Source: Flavobacteriales bacterium
GTDB lineage: Bacteria; Bacteroidota; Bacteroidia; Flavobacteriales; Schleiferiaceae
DNA length: 64,000 bases
NCBI GenBank assembly: GCA_002707525.1
Contig: PAND01000026.1
Location: 36,965-100,964 of the forward strand
Direction: 5' to 3'
Shown: positions 25,010-34,250 of the stretch, piece by piece
Layout: every line of letters starts with the position of its first letter
Position numbering within the stretch: position 1 is the stretch's first letter
Position numbers and translations under genes: made by a program
The notes under the pieces: generated by a model
The model's input: only the letters and a program-made list of their open reading frames with translations
Told to the model about the DNA's origin: nothing
Databases searched by the model: none

Positions 25010-25734
25010 TCTGTTACCCCCATTGCCTTCATCAAGGTTTCTTGTACATTGAAATTGCGTATCGCTGATACTGCATCAATGTGAACTGGAATACTCATCT
25101 CTTGGAGTAAGAACAAATGCTCTCTGAATACATCAAAGATAGGGTGGTTGGCGATTAGCCCGTGTTCCCACATATCCCAATCTTTGTCTGTTTGAAGCCA
25201 CTCATCTGCTTTGTTCGCTAGAATAATGATTTTGTCTGGTCTGTAGTTTCTTCTCTTGAATCTTGTCCACATACCTAATGACTTGGGTGGCTTCTTTGAT
25301 GCCAGTGCTTCTACCAAATATCCTAGAGCAACTTGATTATCTGTGTTGTCTTCGTCTAGTAAGTGTCTATGGTCTATAACCACTACTACTGCTTTTATTT
25401 TTCTTTGATACATATCTTTTAGCCACATATATTGATACTCTTCGTGGCCTCCTATATCCCTACTAATGACAGTCTTTTTGCGTCCCTTACTTACTAATCT
25501 CTTTGCGCTTGAATTTGGCATTCGGTGTGATGATGATAATGCTTTTATTTTATGGTGGGTGCGTTGGTTTTCACCTAGCGGTCTGATTAAGCCCGGAGTA
25601 GTGAGTTGCTTGTCTAGCGTGGTCTTCCCAGTCATAGATGCGCCATAAACGCCTATGTCATACCTAATGTATTCTTTTACCTTATCTATTAGTGCAAGTA
25701 CGGTGTGTGCAAACACAATCTCGGTGGAGCCCAT
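25006..25734 (-). CDS. Arf/Ras-like small GTPase
   Basis: GTP-binding switch protein of 242 residues. G1 P-loop is GASMTGKT (31-38), G3 is DIGGHEEY (D93, G95, G96), and G4 is NKAD (174-177) after a hydrophobic strand. The strand KAVVVVIDHRHLL precedes it, and a switch region rich in basic residues lies between G1 and G3. A DxGG with His in place of the catalytic Gln position recalls Arf/Sar and related prokaryotic GTPases. No lipid-modification Gly2 context is certain, though the protein begins MG. Neighbours are membrane proteins, so control of membrane remodelling or virion assembly is plausible. Confidence 0.8.
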   Translation of the reverse strand: MGSTEIVFAHTVLALIDKVKEYIRYDIGVYGASMTGKTTLDKQLTTPGLIRPLGENQRTHHKIKALSSSHRMPNSSAKRLVSKGRKKTVISRDIGGHEEYQYMWLKDMYQRKIKAVVVVIDHRHLLDEDNTDNQVALGYLVEALASKKPPKSLGMWTRFKRRNYRPDKIIILANKADEWLQTDKDWDMWEHGLIANHPIFDVFREHLFLLQEMSIPVHIDAVSAIRNFNVQETLMKAMGVTE

Positions 25735-25738
25735 ATTA

Positions 25739-25957
25739 TCACCCCAATATCCAAGAAAGGATTCCTCCGTAATTTGTATTGCTGTAAATAGCGTAGTCTA
25801 TTACTGCGGTTGTAGCCATCCCTGTTAATGTCGCCACAACACCCCAAATAGTTGCTTTAATTTTTAGATATCTAAACTGCCATGTTTGGCCGACGAAGAT
25901 TGTTTCCATCAGTCCTTCCTGTTGGTCGTCTTTGATATCCTTGAAAATTTTGACCAT
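25739..25957 (-). CDS. Small membrane protein, 72 aa
   Basis: MVKIFKDIKDDQQEG, then FRYLKIKATIWGVVATLTGMATTAVIDYAI, a membrane-spanning segment, and a second short hydrophobic end (GILSWILG). It lies 4 bases upstream of the GTPase gene in the same operon and could be its membrane partner. Confidence 0.55.
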   Translation of the reverse strand: MVKIFKDIKDDQQEGLMETIFVGQTWQFRYLKIKATIWGVVATLTGMATTAVIDYAIYSNTNYGGILSWILG

Positions 25958-26043
25958 AATTTAACCTCGATGTTGCCAACATAATGTAGTACCGATGACG
26001 TTTCTTTTACACTGTGCTCCTTTTGATGTAAGCCCTTCGCATC

Positions 26044-26820
26044 TTATTCCGAGTGGAGTATGTTGTTTGCTCCGCTTGGTACTAGGTTGCTCTGAGTGTT
26101 TTGCTGTTGTGAGGGCACTGTAGATATTGATTCCTGTGGAATGACTGGTGCCGAAGCCACTGGTTGCATATTGTATTGTGGTACTAGGCTTGGGCCTACT
26201 GGTATTCCCATGATTCGCTGACGGTCTAGACCCATTGCTTTTGGGTCTAGACTCACCTGCTGTTGTACTTGTTGGGGTTGCTTCATTGTGCTGATTAGCG
26301 ATTGGATATTAGCCATTTGATTTTGAAGCATAGCATCTTCTTGATTGTCAATAACACCGTCAGCCATAGAGTTTTGAAGCATCATTTCAAACTGAATCAT
26401 TTGTTGCTTAAGCATCATTTCCTGCTGACTCTTCTCTACTTGGAATTTCATCCCTGCCATCTTGCGTCTATTACCGCTTCTCATCTTCTTTAGTTGTCTA
26501 CGGTGGCTAGCACTGTCTTCAAACATAGCACGGTAAATGAAATAGAAACCTGCTTGAACCGAGAATCCTGCAAAGCCATAGAATACTGCTGACTCATATG
26601 CACTATTGAAATGACTCCATGTCCATTCAACATATAGTAAGATAGACAAAGCAAGCATTAACGCTTGGAATAACATTGTACCCAATAGGTGCAACTCTCG
26701 CTCACGTTGCTTTTCTCTATACTCTTCCATTTCTGGTGATACGTTTTCCTCTGAACCCATCATTGCACCCAATAGTGGGTTGCCCGTAAATCCAATTGGG
26801 CTATCAGGACCGAATGGCAT
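26044..26820 (-). CDS. Two-span membrane protein with coiled coil and Gln-rich tail, 258 aa
   Basis: Two hydrophobic segments (LGTMLFQALMLALSILLYVE and AVFYGFAGFSVQAGFYFIYR) around residues 46-105. A Met/Gln/Lys-rich coiled coil (about residues 117-185) and a Pro/Gln/Ser-rich disordered tail follow. The overall plan resembles internal virion membrane proteins. It overlaps the next upstream gene by about 17 bases. Confidence 0.6.
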   Translation of the reverse strand: MPFGPDSPIGFTGNPLLGAMMGSEENVSPEMEEYREKQRERELHLLGTMLFQALMLALSILLYVEWTWSHFNSAYESAVFYGFAGFSVQAGFYFIYRAMFEDSASHRRQLKKMRSGNRRKMAGMKFQVEKSQQEMMLKQQMIQFEMMLQNSMADGVIDNQEDAMLQNQMANIQSLISTMKQPQQVQQQVSLDPKAMGLDRQRIMGIPVGPSLVPQYNMQPVASAPVIPQESISTVPSQQQNTQSNLVPSGANNILHSE

Positions 26821-27019
26821 CTCTGGCCACCTCCAATAGCCCCGTTATCTCAATACGGTTGGAGCCATTGGCGGTATGCATTGTCAATTCTCCATTTGGT
26901 TGAACCACGATGGTTAGGAATCTAAGTCCTGTTTCATGTAAATGGGTTAGCCCATTTACAAGTCCATCTGGTAGTCCACTCTCTTTATTTTCTTGTTCTG
27001 CTGGTGTTTGTTCTGTCAT
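26804..27019 (-). CDS. Hypothetical protein, 71 aa
   Basis: From the ATG at 27019 (five bases after the chaperonin stop, with GGAGCG upstream) it starts MTEQTPAEQENKES and continues as a compact alpha/beta unit (LRFLTIVVQPNGELTM). A longer start at 27070 would lie inside the chaperonin gene. Unknown function. Confidence 0.55.
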   Translation of the reverse strand: MTEQTPAEQENKESGLPDGLVNGLTHLHETGLRFLTIVVQPNGELTMHTANGSNRIEITGLLEVARDAIRS

Positions 27020-27023
27020 TGTT

Positions 27024-28562
27024 TCACGCTCCGAATTGGTTCGGGTCCCTTGCTTGAATGATATTATCAATCCTTAGAATTTGTATTGCTGCAGTTGTTG
27101 CTGCTTTTAGTCCTACTTCGATTACGCCCATTGGTTCGATGACCTCGTATGGGTTCCCAGTAATCACTCCACCATTAGCGACGTTCAAGAAAGCATCGGT
27201 GTTTCCTTGGCCATGTGATGCTTTGAGGTTGATAACCGATAGTCTTGGGTTATGTCCACAATTTTTCGCTAGTGTTAGAGGAATGATTTCTAGTGCCTTA
27301 GAGTACGCTTCAACTGCTAATTGCTCAAGACCTTCAATGGTGTTTGCTACTTGCTGAACATATAGTGCCATACTTACTTGCGGTGCACCGCCTCCTGTAA
27401 CTACATCCGATGATGTATGAGCCAACCATGTTACTCCTATGGCATCATCAAGAGCACGGGCAACTTCGTCAGCCGCTTCTTGACTTGGGCCTGTGCATAA
27501 TACTGAATGTCTTTGTTGGTTCTCGTGTAGTTTTGCAATATGCAGTACTGGCTTATCCCATGATGGTAGACTATGTTCATAGATTTCCCCGCAGTGTCCT
27601 AGGTCTTCTTTAGCCAAGTCGCCAATACTTGAAACAATCATTCCGCCTGTTGCTTCTGCAATCAATTCCAATAGACTTGCATTGCATCTTCGGATGGCCA
27701 TCATGTCATTACGAGCAAAGTACTCGGAGAGTACTGGGTCAATATCCCTGCCTCCGACCACGACGCTGACTCCCATATCCTTGAGATGCGCCCCTATTGA
27801 TAGAATATCGGCCTTACGCTTCTGCGAGTATGCATCTGCGTCTGCTCCAGTTTGAAAGTTTACATTGACTCCCTCGGTGAACTTAGGAATAATTAGGTCG
27901 CAATCAAACAAAGCGATATGCGCATCAACAATATGTTCAACCATGCCGTGGTTCATCTTTTGTTTGTCAATGATAATACCGTCTTCAAGGTCATAAGAAT
28001 CTGTAATAGACGAGCCGGGGCGAATAACCATATTTACTTCCGAGGGCTTTGTTTTGGTTGCCGCATTGATGCACATCTTAGTTAGATGCTCCTTTGACAT
28101 ACCTGCTTGCTTTCCCGTCATTGCGGTACCCGCAATCTGTTCAAGTGTGAAGTCTTTGAGTCCTAATGTAATTAGATGTTCAAGGGCTGCCTTCCTTCCG
28201 ATTTCAAATCCGTCTTCAATCTGAGCAACATGTACTCCCTCTTTCATTAGCATCTCCGCTTGACGGCATAATTCGCCTGCTAATAGAATGCCACTTGTTG
28301 TACCATCGTACGCTTCACTTTCGATTGTCTTTGCTAGGCCAACAATAATCTTTGTAGTAGGGTGTTCAAATTTTGTCTCTCTTAGGATTGTTGCACCGTC
28401 GTTAGTGAATGTGGCACCGCCTGTGTTATCGACAAGCATTTTATCACGGCCCCTTGGACCAAGTGATGAAGCAACTAGATTGGCCATTTGTTTTACAATG
28501 TCAATGTTCACTTCTTCTGCGGTCCTAGTCTGACTCTGGGTTCCATCAATAGCGTTTGCCAT
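27024..28562 (-). CDS. thsA: Group II chaperonin (thermosome subunit)
   Basis: ATP-driven folding chamber subunit, 512 residues. GPRGRDKM (35-42), NDGATIL (54-60), YDGTTSG (85-91) and GGGAPQVSMAL near 390 mark the equatorial ATPase domain; the apical part contains FDCDLIIPKFTEGVN. The usual G in VGDGTT is Tyr here (EAYDGTT) while the catalytic Asp is kept. The C-terminus stops at DPNQFGA without the Gly-Met tail. Likely folds or assembles virion proteins, since it lies in the middle of that region. Acquisition from an archaeal host is probable. Confidence 0.95.
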   Translation of the reverse strand: MANAIDGTQSQTRTAEEVNIDIVKQMANLVASSLGPRGRDKMLVDNTGGATFTNDGATILRETKFEHPTTKIIVGLAKTIESEAYDGTTSGILLAGELCRQAEMLMKEGVHVAQIEDGFEIGRKAALEHLITLGLKDFTLEQIAGTAMTGKQAGMSKEHLTKMCINAATKTKPSEVNMVIRPGSSITDSYDLEDGIIIDKQKMNHGMVEHIVDAHIALFDCDLIIPKFTEGVNVNFQTGADADAYSQKRKADILSIGAHLKDMGVSVVVGGRDIDPVLSEYFARNDMMAIRRCNASLLELIAEATGGMIVSSIGDLAKEDLGHCGEIYEHSLPSWDKPVLHIAKLHENQQRHSVLCTGPSQEAADEVARALDDAIGVTWLAHTSSDVVTGGGAPQVSMALYVQQVANTIEGLEQLAVEAYSKALEIIPLTLAKNCGHNPRLSVINLKASHGQGNTDAFLNVANGGVITGNPYEVIEPMGVIEVGLKAATTAAIQILRIDNIIQARDPNQFGA

Positions 28563-28598
28563 GAACTACCCTTCTTACAAGTGGGTCATAAACAAATC

Positions 28599-28895
28599 TC
28601 AAACTGCTTCAAAGTTATTTTCTGGCTTCTGTTCGTAGTAATTAGCGTAACAGGTTTCTATGATGTTCTTTTTGTTGTCGCCCCTACTTAGGTCTACTTT
28701 CATCATGTAGTTCTCGCAAGACACGGGTTCTTTCTTTTGCCTTCTTGCTAATTTGTTAGCATAGACTGCAACAGTGTACGCCATATACCATTCTCTGTAT
28801 TGCTCGACATACCTTATGTCCGCCTTGATTACCTTTAGGTATGCGTCTTCAATTTCTAATCCATTTTCTAGTATAACTGTTCCAATTATCGCCAT
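28599..28895 (-). CDS. Hypothetical protein, 98 aa
   Basis: Starts MAIIGTVILENGLEIEDAYL with a strand, then a helical middle (REWYMAYTVAVYANKLARRQ). Similar small proteins with a GxVxLENGxxIxxAYxKV start occur in phage tail or virion gene clusters as structural accessories, by my memory of the style only. It overlaps the next gene by one base. Confidence 0.5.
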   Translation of the reverse strand: MAIIGTVILENGLEIEDAYLKVIKADIRYVEQYREWYMAYTVAVYANKLARRQKKEPVSCENYMMKVDLSRGDNKKNIIETCYANYYEQKPENNFEAV

Positions 28896-29335
28896 TACAA
28901 AATCACCTTCACTTTCACTGAGCCGGGGGACTCTCGGTATCCAAGAACTAGAAAACCCTGTTTCTTTGAACCAAACTTACGTTTGCTTTCTAATTTTCCA
29001 GTCAATTGAGATACGAATAGTTTCTTCCCTGAAGACGTGCTGACCGACAACTGTTCCGATGACACATCACTTTTCACCATTACAACTCCGTTAAGTGCTA
29101 CTTTTTGTGCCCCCGGATAGAATGCAGAAGAATCCTTTACAGTCACACCTATTGGTTCTTTACCGCCAACAACTAGCATCCCTTCTTCTATGCTTACAAA
29201 TAAGCAGGAACGGTCTTCTGCTTCTTCATTACCGTCTTTCCAGTCAAACCATGCTGTGGCGCATACAGGGGATAAATCTACTGTGTCTTGAGACTTTGAA
29301 CCTCGGTAGCCAGTCTTAACTTCCTTGAATCCCAT
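28895..29335 (-). CDS. Hypothetical beta-rich protein, 146 aa
   Basis: MGFKEVKTGYRGSKSQDT followed by repeated short strands (CLFVSIEEGMLVVGGKEPIG and SVSTSSGKKLFVSQL). It probably forms a beta barrel or sandwich and could be a virion decoration protein. No family recognised. Confidence 0.5.
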   Translation of the reverse strand: MGFKEVKTGYRGSKSQDTVDLSPVCATAWFDWKDGNEEAEDRSCLFVSIEEGMLVVGGKEPIGVTVKDSSAFYPGAQKVALNGVVMVKSDVSSEQLSVSTSSGKKLFVSQLTGKLESKRKFGSKKQGFLVLGYRESPGSVKVKVIL

Positions 29336-29374
29336 ACTCTAGGCCACGCTAATGTAGAACATAATGTTATTCAA

Positions 29375-30127
29375 TCAGGGGAATACTATCTTCACGTAGC
29401 AAGAACCTACTTTCAATGCTGAACCGCTGTTAATGTCTGATGCGCTTGCTTGCTTAGTAGTTTGTGCTCCGGGTTGTTTACCATTCCCTTGTATTCTGAA
29501 CTCAAGTATGATTTCTGTTTGGGATGTAATGCCGGTGGTATCAATAGTAACAACCAAATAATTATCTTGCACCGGAGGGTTGCTACTCATAGAGTCGCTT
29601 AATGTTCCGGACACAGTAAGGCTTGCAGTATTGACTACTGCACTGACAGTTGCAGTACCCCCATTAAAAGAAGGAATATTGGCATCAACAGCAGTTGTAT
29701 GGAAAAACATTGTTACTCCAATACCTTGGTTGACTACGTTGGGAACGTATATCACACCGGGCTGTGCCGGAGCGTTCAGTGCACCGCCGCCTAAAGTCAC
29801 AGGCGTTTCTCCTCGTAAAGCGGTAGCAACGTAATCTGCGATTGTGAAGGCTGTCACCCCTTGCGAGTTGGCGTTGGTACCTGCGGCATTTGTAATTTGC
29901 AAGAATTGCCCGTTGGATGTGACTCCATCTCGATAATACAGGCTGGCGTGTAAATTAGGGCTAGGAGCCGAACGACTTTGCACATCGCCCGAACCTACTC
30001 CTAACTTAGAGGTAAAGCCGTTGACCACGAACTCGTCAGGGTACGTTCCTGTGCTTGGGGCCGCCGCCGCCCGCTTCTTCTTATCCTTCATGGCAGTGCC
30101 TTTTGTCATGGCTGTCATTCCCCACAT
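29375..30127 (-). CDS. Probable structural protein, 250 aa
   Basis: Lysine-rich N-terminus (MKDKKKRAAAAPSTG), then a long region of Ser/Thr/Val/Gly strands (TATVSAVVNTASLTVSGTLS) and an ending SALKVGSCYVKIVFP. The composition matches receptor-binding or fibre-associated virion proteins. It lies next to the 1133-residue fibre gene and similar beta-rich neighbours. Confidence 0.5.
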   Translation of the reverse strand: MWGMTAMTKGTAMKDKKKRAAAAPSTGTYPDEFVVNGFTSKLGVGSGDVQSRSAPSPNLHASLYYRDGVTSNGQFLQITNAAGTNANSQGVTAFTIADYVATALRGETPVTLGGGALNAPAQPGVIYVPNVVNQGIGVTMFFHTTAVDANIPSFNGGTATVSAVVNTASLTVSGTLSDSMSSNPPVQDNYLVVTIDTTGITSQTEIILEFRIQGNGKQPGAQTTKQASASDINSGSALKVGSCYVKIVFP

Positions 30128-30131
30128 GGTA

Positions 30132-33100
30132 TCACAATCCTATACCATACCAAGTGTCGGGAGTTATGCAAACCAAAGTAACGGCCTCATGGGATGCTAA
30201 TGTTCCATTCGCTGTACCGCCGTTCAAGGTTTGAGCAACAGCATGTGTGTAACCAGCAACGGAACCGCTTCTGTCAATTGTTATAGGAAGGCCAGTAGAA
30301 TTGATAATAACATAAGTATCTCCGGCTAGATTGAAACTAGGGTCTGGTAATCCAATAACGGTGACACTACCATCTGCAATAAGTACATGCCCTCTAGCGA
30401 TTGGTTGTAGTTCAAATGTAGTTGTGTTGGGGATGGGACATTGGTGGGAACTAGTGGCAAGGTCGGCAACTACGCTTCTTGTTGCCAAAAATGGAGCATC
30501 TTGGGCTAATGTTATTGAAGACGCTGATTGAATTGCTGTAACGGCACCTGCCGCATCTACTGCGCCAATATCGCTCAAAGTCTGCGCCGCACTTCTGCCC
30601 TCGATAAGTGTGCCATCTACTCTTAGGAAATCATTGTCTGCTACGTTAGCATTGGCACCTAAGTATTCACCATTAGCAATACCTATGGTGCCCCCACCAC
30701 CTCCTCCGGCGATTGATGTTCCGCTTGTTAGTTGAATATCATTACCTGCGTCAGTTGTGAAGTACAGTTCGTTTGGTGTTGCTGTCTTCACCCATAGTTG
30801 TCCATACGCTGCGGTATCGCTCTTTGCAGCCGCTCGCTCTCCGATTTTAATTGGGGCGTTGAATTGTGCTTCGTGGTCTGTACCGTCTTTATCAGAGTAG
30901 AACAAGAAAGCATTAGTATTGACGCCCGGTTGCTTTATGCTGAAGTAGCCATCGCTAGCGGTATTGGCGTTTCTAAAGATGCGAACTTCTTGGCTTTGCC
31001 CTGAAACTGCTTTAGCATCTATGTCTAGTATAACCTCTTCGCTCGCTGTTTGATTTTCTGCTATGATTTGTGCGTGTGAATCTTGTAGTCCTTTAATCTT
31101 AAGATTTCCAGTCTCAGAGCCTTGTTGTATTGTAATAGTTGGGTCGGCTGCTGCAACAATATGTAAGTCAGTGGTAGGTGCGTTAGTTCCTATACCGACG
31201 AATCCATCAGAGCCTTGTACGAAAAGGGCGTTAGCCTCACCGCTTGCTTCAACACGGAAATCAGTGTCTACGCCACTCTCATTAATAGTAAATTCAGTTC
31301 CACCGAATCTCATAAACTCTACACTCTCTGTTCCCCCTCTGGCGGCATAAAACAGCATTCTTCCGTCTTCTGTACCTCCTGTTTCATCTAACATATCAAC
31401 AAATATAGAACCATACAAATGGATGTTTCCTCCATCATCTCTTCCTTTCCACTTGATATGTCCTATATCCATAGATGCTGCGACAGCCGTTGTACTTCTA
31501 TAGAACACTAATTCTGCTTCACCATTAGTATTGGTATCGTTTTCTATCAAAATTGTCGGTGAAGCACCCTCCGAAGCAGATAGATGCATATCACCGAACA
31601 CATGTAAGTTAGCAGAAGGACTACCCGTGCCTATACCTACTCTTTGAGTACTTCCATCAATCATCAAATTAGCACTGGCAGCATTTGGTGTGAATGTGAG
31701 TGTTGTGTTTGTATTGGTTGCTGTCACGTCTGCGCTTAGGGTAAACAACGTAGTTGAATTAACTGTTACGATTGTTCCTGATACTCCTGTGCCAGTTACT
31801 GCCATGCCCGGACGTAGTTTATCAGTTGAATCCATTTCAATTATTCTTGGGTTAGTGCCGAACGTTGTACCGCTTCCTGCACTTGTATCTGTATCACAAG
31901 TAGCATCGGTAAATGGTGCAGTTAAGAATATGATGTCGCCGTCAGTAGTTTTGTTAGTCATTACTGTGTCGTCGCTTTCAAAAACAATGTCCATGTTTCC
32001 TACATTGATTCCCTTAATGGTTCCACCTACGGTGAGGAATGTTTGTCCTGCACTTCCGCCGAAGTTAGTTTGAAATATGTGTTTCTTATTCGATACTGTG
32101 CTCTCATAAATAATGTCATCACTTGCTTGAGTGATTTCTAATTGGCCGGCAGTACCTAAAGATAATCCTCTTGCACCAATATTTGTCATTACAGTGCCTA
32201 ATTTTGCTAGCCAAGTATCAGCACTTTCATTGAATACAAAGAAAGCATGGTCATTGGGGCTTCCACCCCCATCTGTTCCTCTATCTACTTCAAGGCCAGA
32301 TTCTCCGCTACCATTGTCTACACCGTTTTGCGCTTCACCGTCATTGATTACTAAGAGTTGGTCTGCTACTGCAGTGTTAGTTGTATTTACTGATGTTGTT
32401 GTCCCTGTTACCGTTAGTCCACCTGCGATAGAAACGTTTCCTGTGAACTGGGCTGATAGGTCATCTTGAATAGTTAATGCTGTAGCGTGTGCATTTATAC
32501 TAGAGCCAGAACCTACTGCTTGGTTAGCAGTTTGAAATACAATGTTTCCACCTGCGCCAGTCCCTTTACCTGCTCCTGCTTTGAGAGTAAGGGAACCACC
32601 TGCGATATCGTTTGTGGTGGCTGCGGTTGTACTTCCTGCAGAAAGTGTAACACTTGTACCTACTACGTTATGCGCTGATGCAGTTGCAAATAGTGCTGTT
32701 TGATTAGAGGAAACTCCTGCCAACTCAACTGCACCACTACCATGCGGGTGTAGAATTAAATTCTTATTGCTACCCGTTGTAGCAATGGTTTGGTCGTCAA
32801 TTGAGATGTTATCAACAAGTAATGCTTGGTTAGTACCTGCGGCTCCTGCGGCTGTAGCACCATCAAGTCCTACAATAGACATACCATTTACGCCAACGTG
32901 AACACGGCGTATACCGTTTACCATTAGGCCCATAGCATTTGTTGCTGCGTGTTCAATACCAGTGGTGGTATCAGAAGTAAAGGAATAAACTGGTGTGCTT
33001 GAACCTGCAGCATATACTCTTCCTACGCTTGCTAAGTTGTATGTATCAAAGTCCCATGAGTCTTCGGACTCATCCCACATGAATTGTACATTGGCATCAT

Positions 33101-33533
33101 CGCCACGTTCTATTTCTATACCTGCGTCGGCAGTTGCAGGACCCGTAGCATCACTGTTTAGTACAATGATGTTATCTGCAAGACTAACATTGGTTGTGTT
33201 TATTGTTGTAGTAGTTCCACTTACTGTAAGGTCGCCACTAATTACTAGATTGGCAACGGTTAGTTTTCCTGCGTTAGTATCGAATGTTTTGTCAAAGACC
33301 ATACCTGCGTGTCCTGCTAATGAACTTCCGCCGTCGTTAAACTGAACTTGGGTGTCTGTTCCGCCTATTGCAGAACCTCCTGTTGGCCCTTCTACAGTTA
33401 GTACACCATTAGCGATAGTGAAGGTATTGAAGTTGCCCGCATTCTTGATGCGATGTATTCTTCCATTAATGGTACCATCATTGTTTGTATCGACTGAGAT
33501 ACCGGGAGATGATACTTTCGCAGTGTACGGCAT
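30132..33533 (-). CDS. Fibre-like structural protein resembling cyanophage virion proteins
   Basis: 1133 residues with at least two copies of a unit: GDLTVSGTTTTINTTNVSLA-IIVLN and GGLTVTGTTTSVNTTNTAVADQLLVIN. Each is followed by an acidic xxGxEIERG / SGLEVDRGTDG block and FxWDES/NEStDTW. This pattern is well known in structural proteins of marine T4-like cyanophages and pelagiphages. Further repeats of the form xxGIGTxxPTxxLHI are typical of intramolecular fibre spikes. The C-terminus ends DTWYGIGL, a likely receptor-binding or fibre tip domain. It suggests exchange of fibre modules with marine tailed phages. Confidence 0.8.
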   Translation of the reverse strand: MPYTAKVSSPGISVDTNNDGTINGRIHRIKNAGNFNTFTIANGVLTVEGPTGGSAIGGTDTQVQFNDGGSSLAGHAGMVFDKTFDTNAGKLTVANLVISGDLTVSGTTTTINTTNVSLADNIIVLNSDATGPATADAGIEIERGDDANVQFMWDESEDSWDFDTYNLASVGRVYAAGSSTPVYSFTSDTTTGIEHAATNAMGLMVNGIRRVHVGVNGMSIVGLDGATAAGAAGTNQALLVDNISIDDQTIATTGSNKNLILHPHGSGAVELAGVSSNQTALFATASAHNVVGTSVTLSAGSTTAATTNDIAGGSLTLKAGAGKGTGAGGNIVFQTANQAVGSGSSINAHATALTIQDDLSAQFTGNVSIAGGLTVTGTTTSVNTTNTAVADQLLVINDGEAQNGVDNGSGESGLEVDRGTDGGGSPNDHAFFVFNESADTWLAKLGTVMTNIGARGLSLGTAGQLEITQASDDIIYESTVSNKKHIFQTNFGGSAGQTFLTVGGTIKGINVGNMDIVFESDDTVMTNKTTDGDIIFLTAPFTDATCDTDTSAGSGTTFGTNPRIIEMDSTDKLRPGMAVTGTGVSGTIVTVNSTTLFTLSADVTATNTNTTLTFTPNAASANLMIDGSTQRVGIGTGSPSANLHVFGDMHLSASEGASPTILIENDTNTNGEAELVFYRSTTAVAASMDIGHIKWKGRDDGGNIHLYGSIFVDMLDETGGTEDGRMLFYAARGGTESVEFMRFGGTEFTINESGVDTDFRVEASGEANALFVQGSDGFVGIGTNAPTTDLHIVAAADPTITIQQGSETGNLKIKGLQDSHAQIIAENQTASEEVILDIDAKAVSGQSQEVRIFRNANTASDGYFSIKQPGVNTNAFLFYSDKDGTDHEAQFNAPIKIGERAAAKSDTAAYGQLWVKTATPNELYFTTDAGNDIQLTSGTSIAGGGGGGTIGIANGEYLGANANVADNDFLRVDGTLIEGRSAAQTLSDIGAVDAAGAVTAIQSASSITLAQDAPFLATRSVVADLATSSHQCPIPNTTTFELQPIARGHVLIADGSVTVIGLPDPSFNLAGDTYVIINSTGLPITIDRSGSVAGYTHAVAQTLNGGTANGTLASHEAVTLVCITPDTWYGIGL

Positions 33534-33549
33534 TGACCTTCACCTCGGC

Positions 33550-34215
33550 CTAAACTGCCATCCAATATAATTTTTGGTCAGTAGATGCGTAAAGGTAAAT
33601 GTTACTTGCTCTGTTGATTTCGATAAAGATTGATTCGCCGGGGTCTAGCGCAAATCCGAATGGTGTTGTTGAACCAAAGTCAAAACCTACTCTTGCAGAT
33701 TTATCTAATGTATGGGCTTGAAGGCTGCCCTTTGGTTGGTACAATGTGTGCGCAGTCGAGCCCGTCTTCCTTACAGGCCCTGTAAATCTATTACCTACAT
33801 ATATTTCTGCTGTATTGGTAAATGCGGATTTGAGTAAGAAGCCTCTATGTGCCATAACATCGTTTTCTACTTCACGAGCAAGTAATTTCCTATCTTCATC
33901 ATCATAGTGAGCAGCCGTTGCCAATAACTCATTTATACCAACTCTAACGTAATCAAGTAATGTTGGTGCAGGTGCGGCCAGTACTATTTCAAGTGGCATG
34001 AATGGGCCTTCGTATGAAAACTCGTTTCTACCGGTATCTGTTGTTTCTAATCGTGCTGTTGGTGAGTCTGGATTAGACACACCACGGATTGGTAGAACTG
34101 CTCCACCTGTCTGGTCAGTATGTACATGTGGAACCACTGGGGGTACGCTTTCGTCCTTTGCCATAGTATGGGCGATACGTTGGTTGGTAAAAGTGCTTTC
34201 TATTGGTGCAAGCAT
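33550..34215 (-). CDS. Probable virion protein, 221 aa
   Basis: The first half has Thr/Pro-rich strands (HTDQTGGAVLPIRGVSNPDS). The second has a helical part (LLDYVRVGINELLATAAHYD) and a C-terminal beta domain (ESIFIEINRASNIYLYASTD). The start could be 34215 or the ATG at 34164. The region before it is shared with the divergent plus-strand gene. Position beside the fibre gene suggests an attachment or collar role. Confidence 0.5.
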   Translation of the reverse strand: MLAPIESTFTNQRIAHTMAKDESVPPVVPHVHTDQTGGAVLPIRGVSNPDSPTARLETTDTGRNEFSYEGPFMPLEIVLAAPAPTLLDYVRVGINELLATAAHYDDEDRKLLAREVENDVMAHRGFLLKSAFTNTAEIYVGNRFTGPVRKTGSTAHTLYQPKGSLQAHTLDKSARVGFDFGSTTPFGFALDPGESIFIEINRASNIYLYASTDQKLYWMAV

Positions 34216-34225
34216 TTTCTTTATG
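34216..34225 (+). promoter_or_regulatory. Weak TATA-like element of the plus-strand gene group
   Basis: TTCTTTATG lies about 28-30 bases before the ATG at 34251, a reasonable position for a TATA box of a leaderless gene. The match is weak. Confidence 0.25.
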
Positions 34226-34250
34226 TCCCACTTGGGTTCTCGGTGTATTC

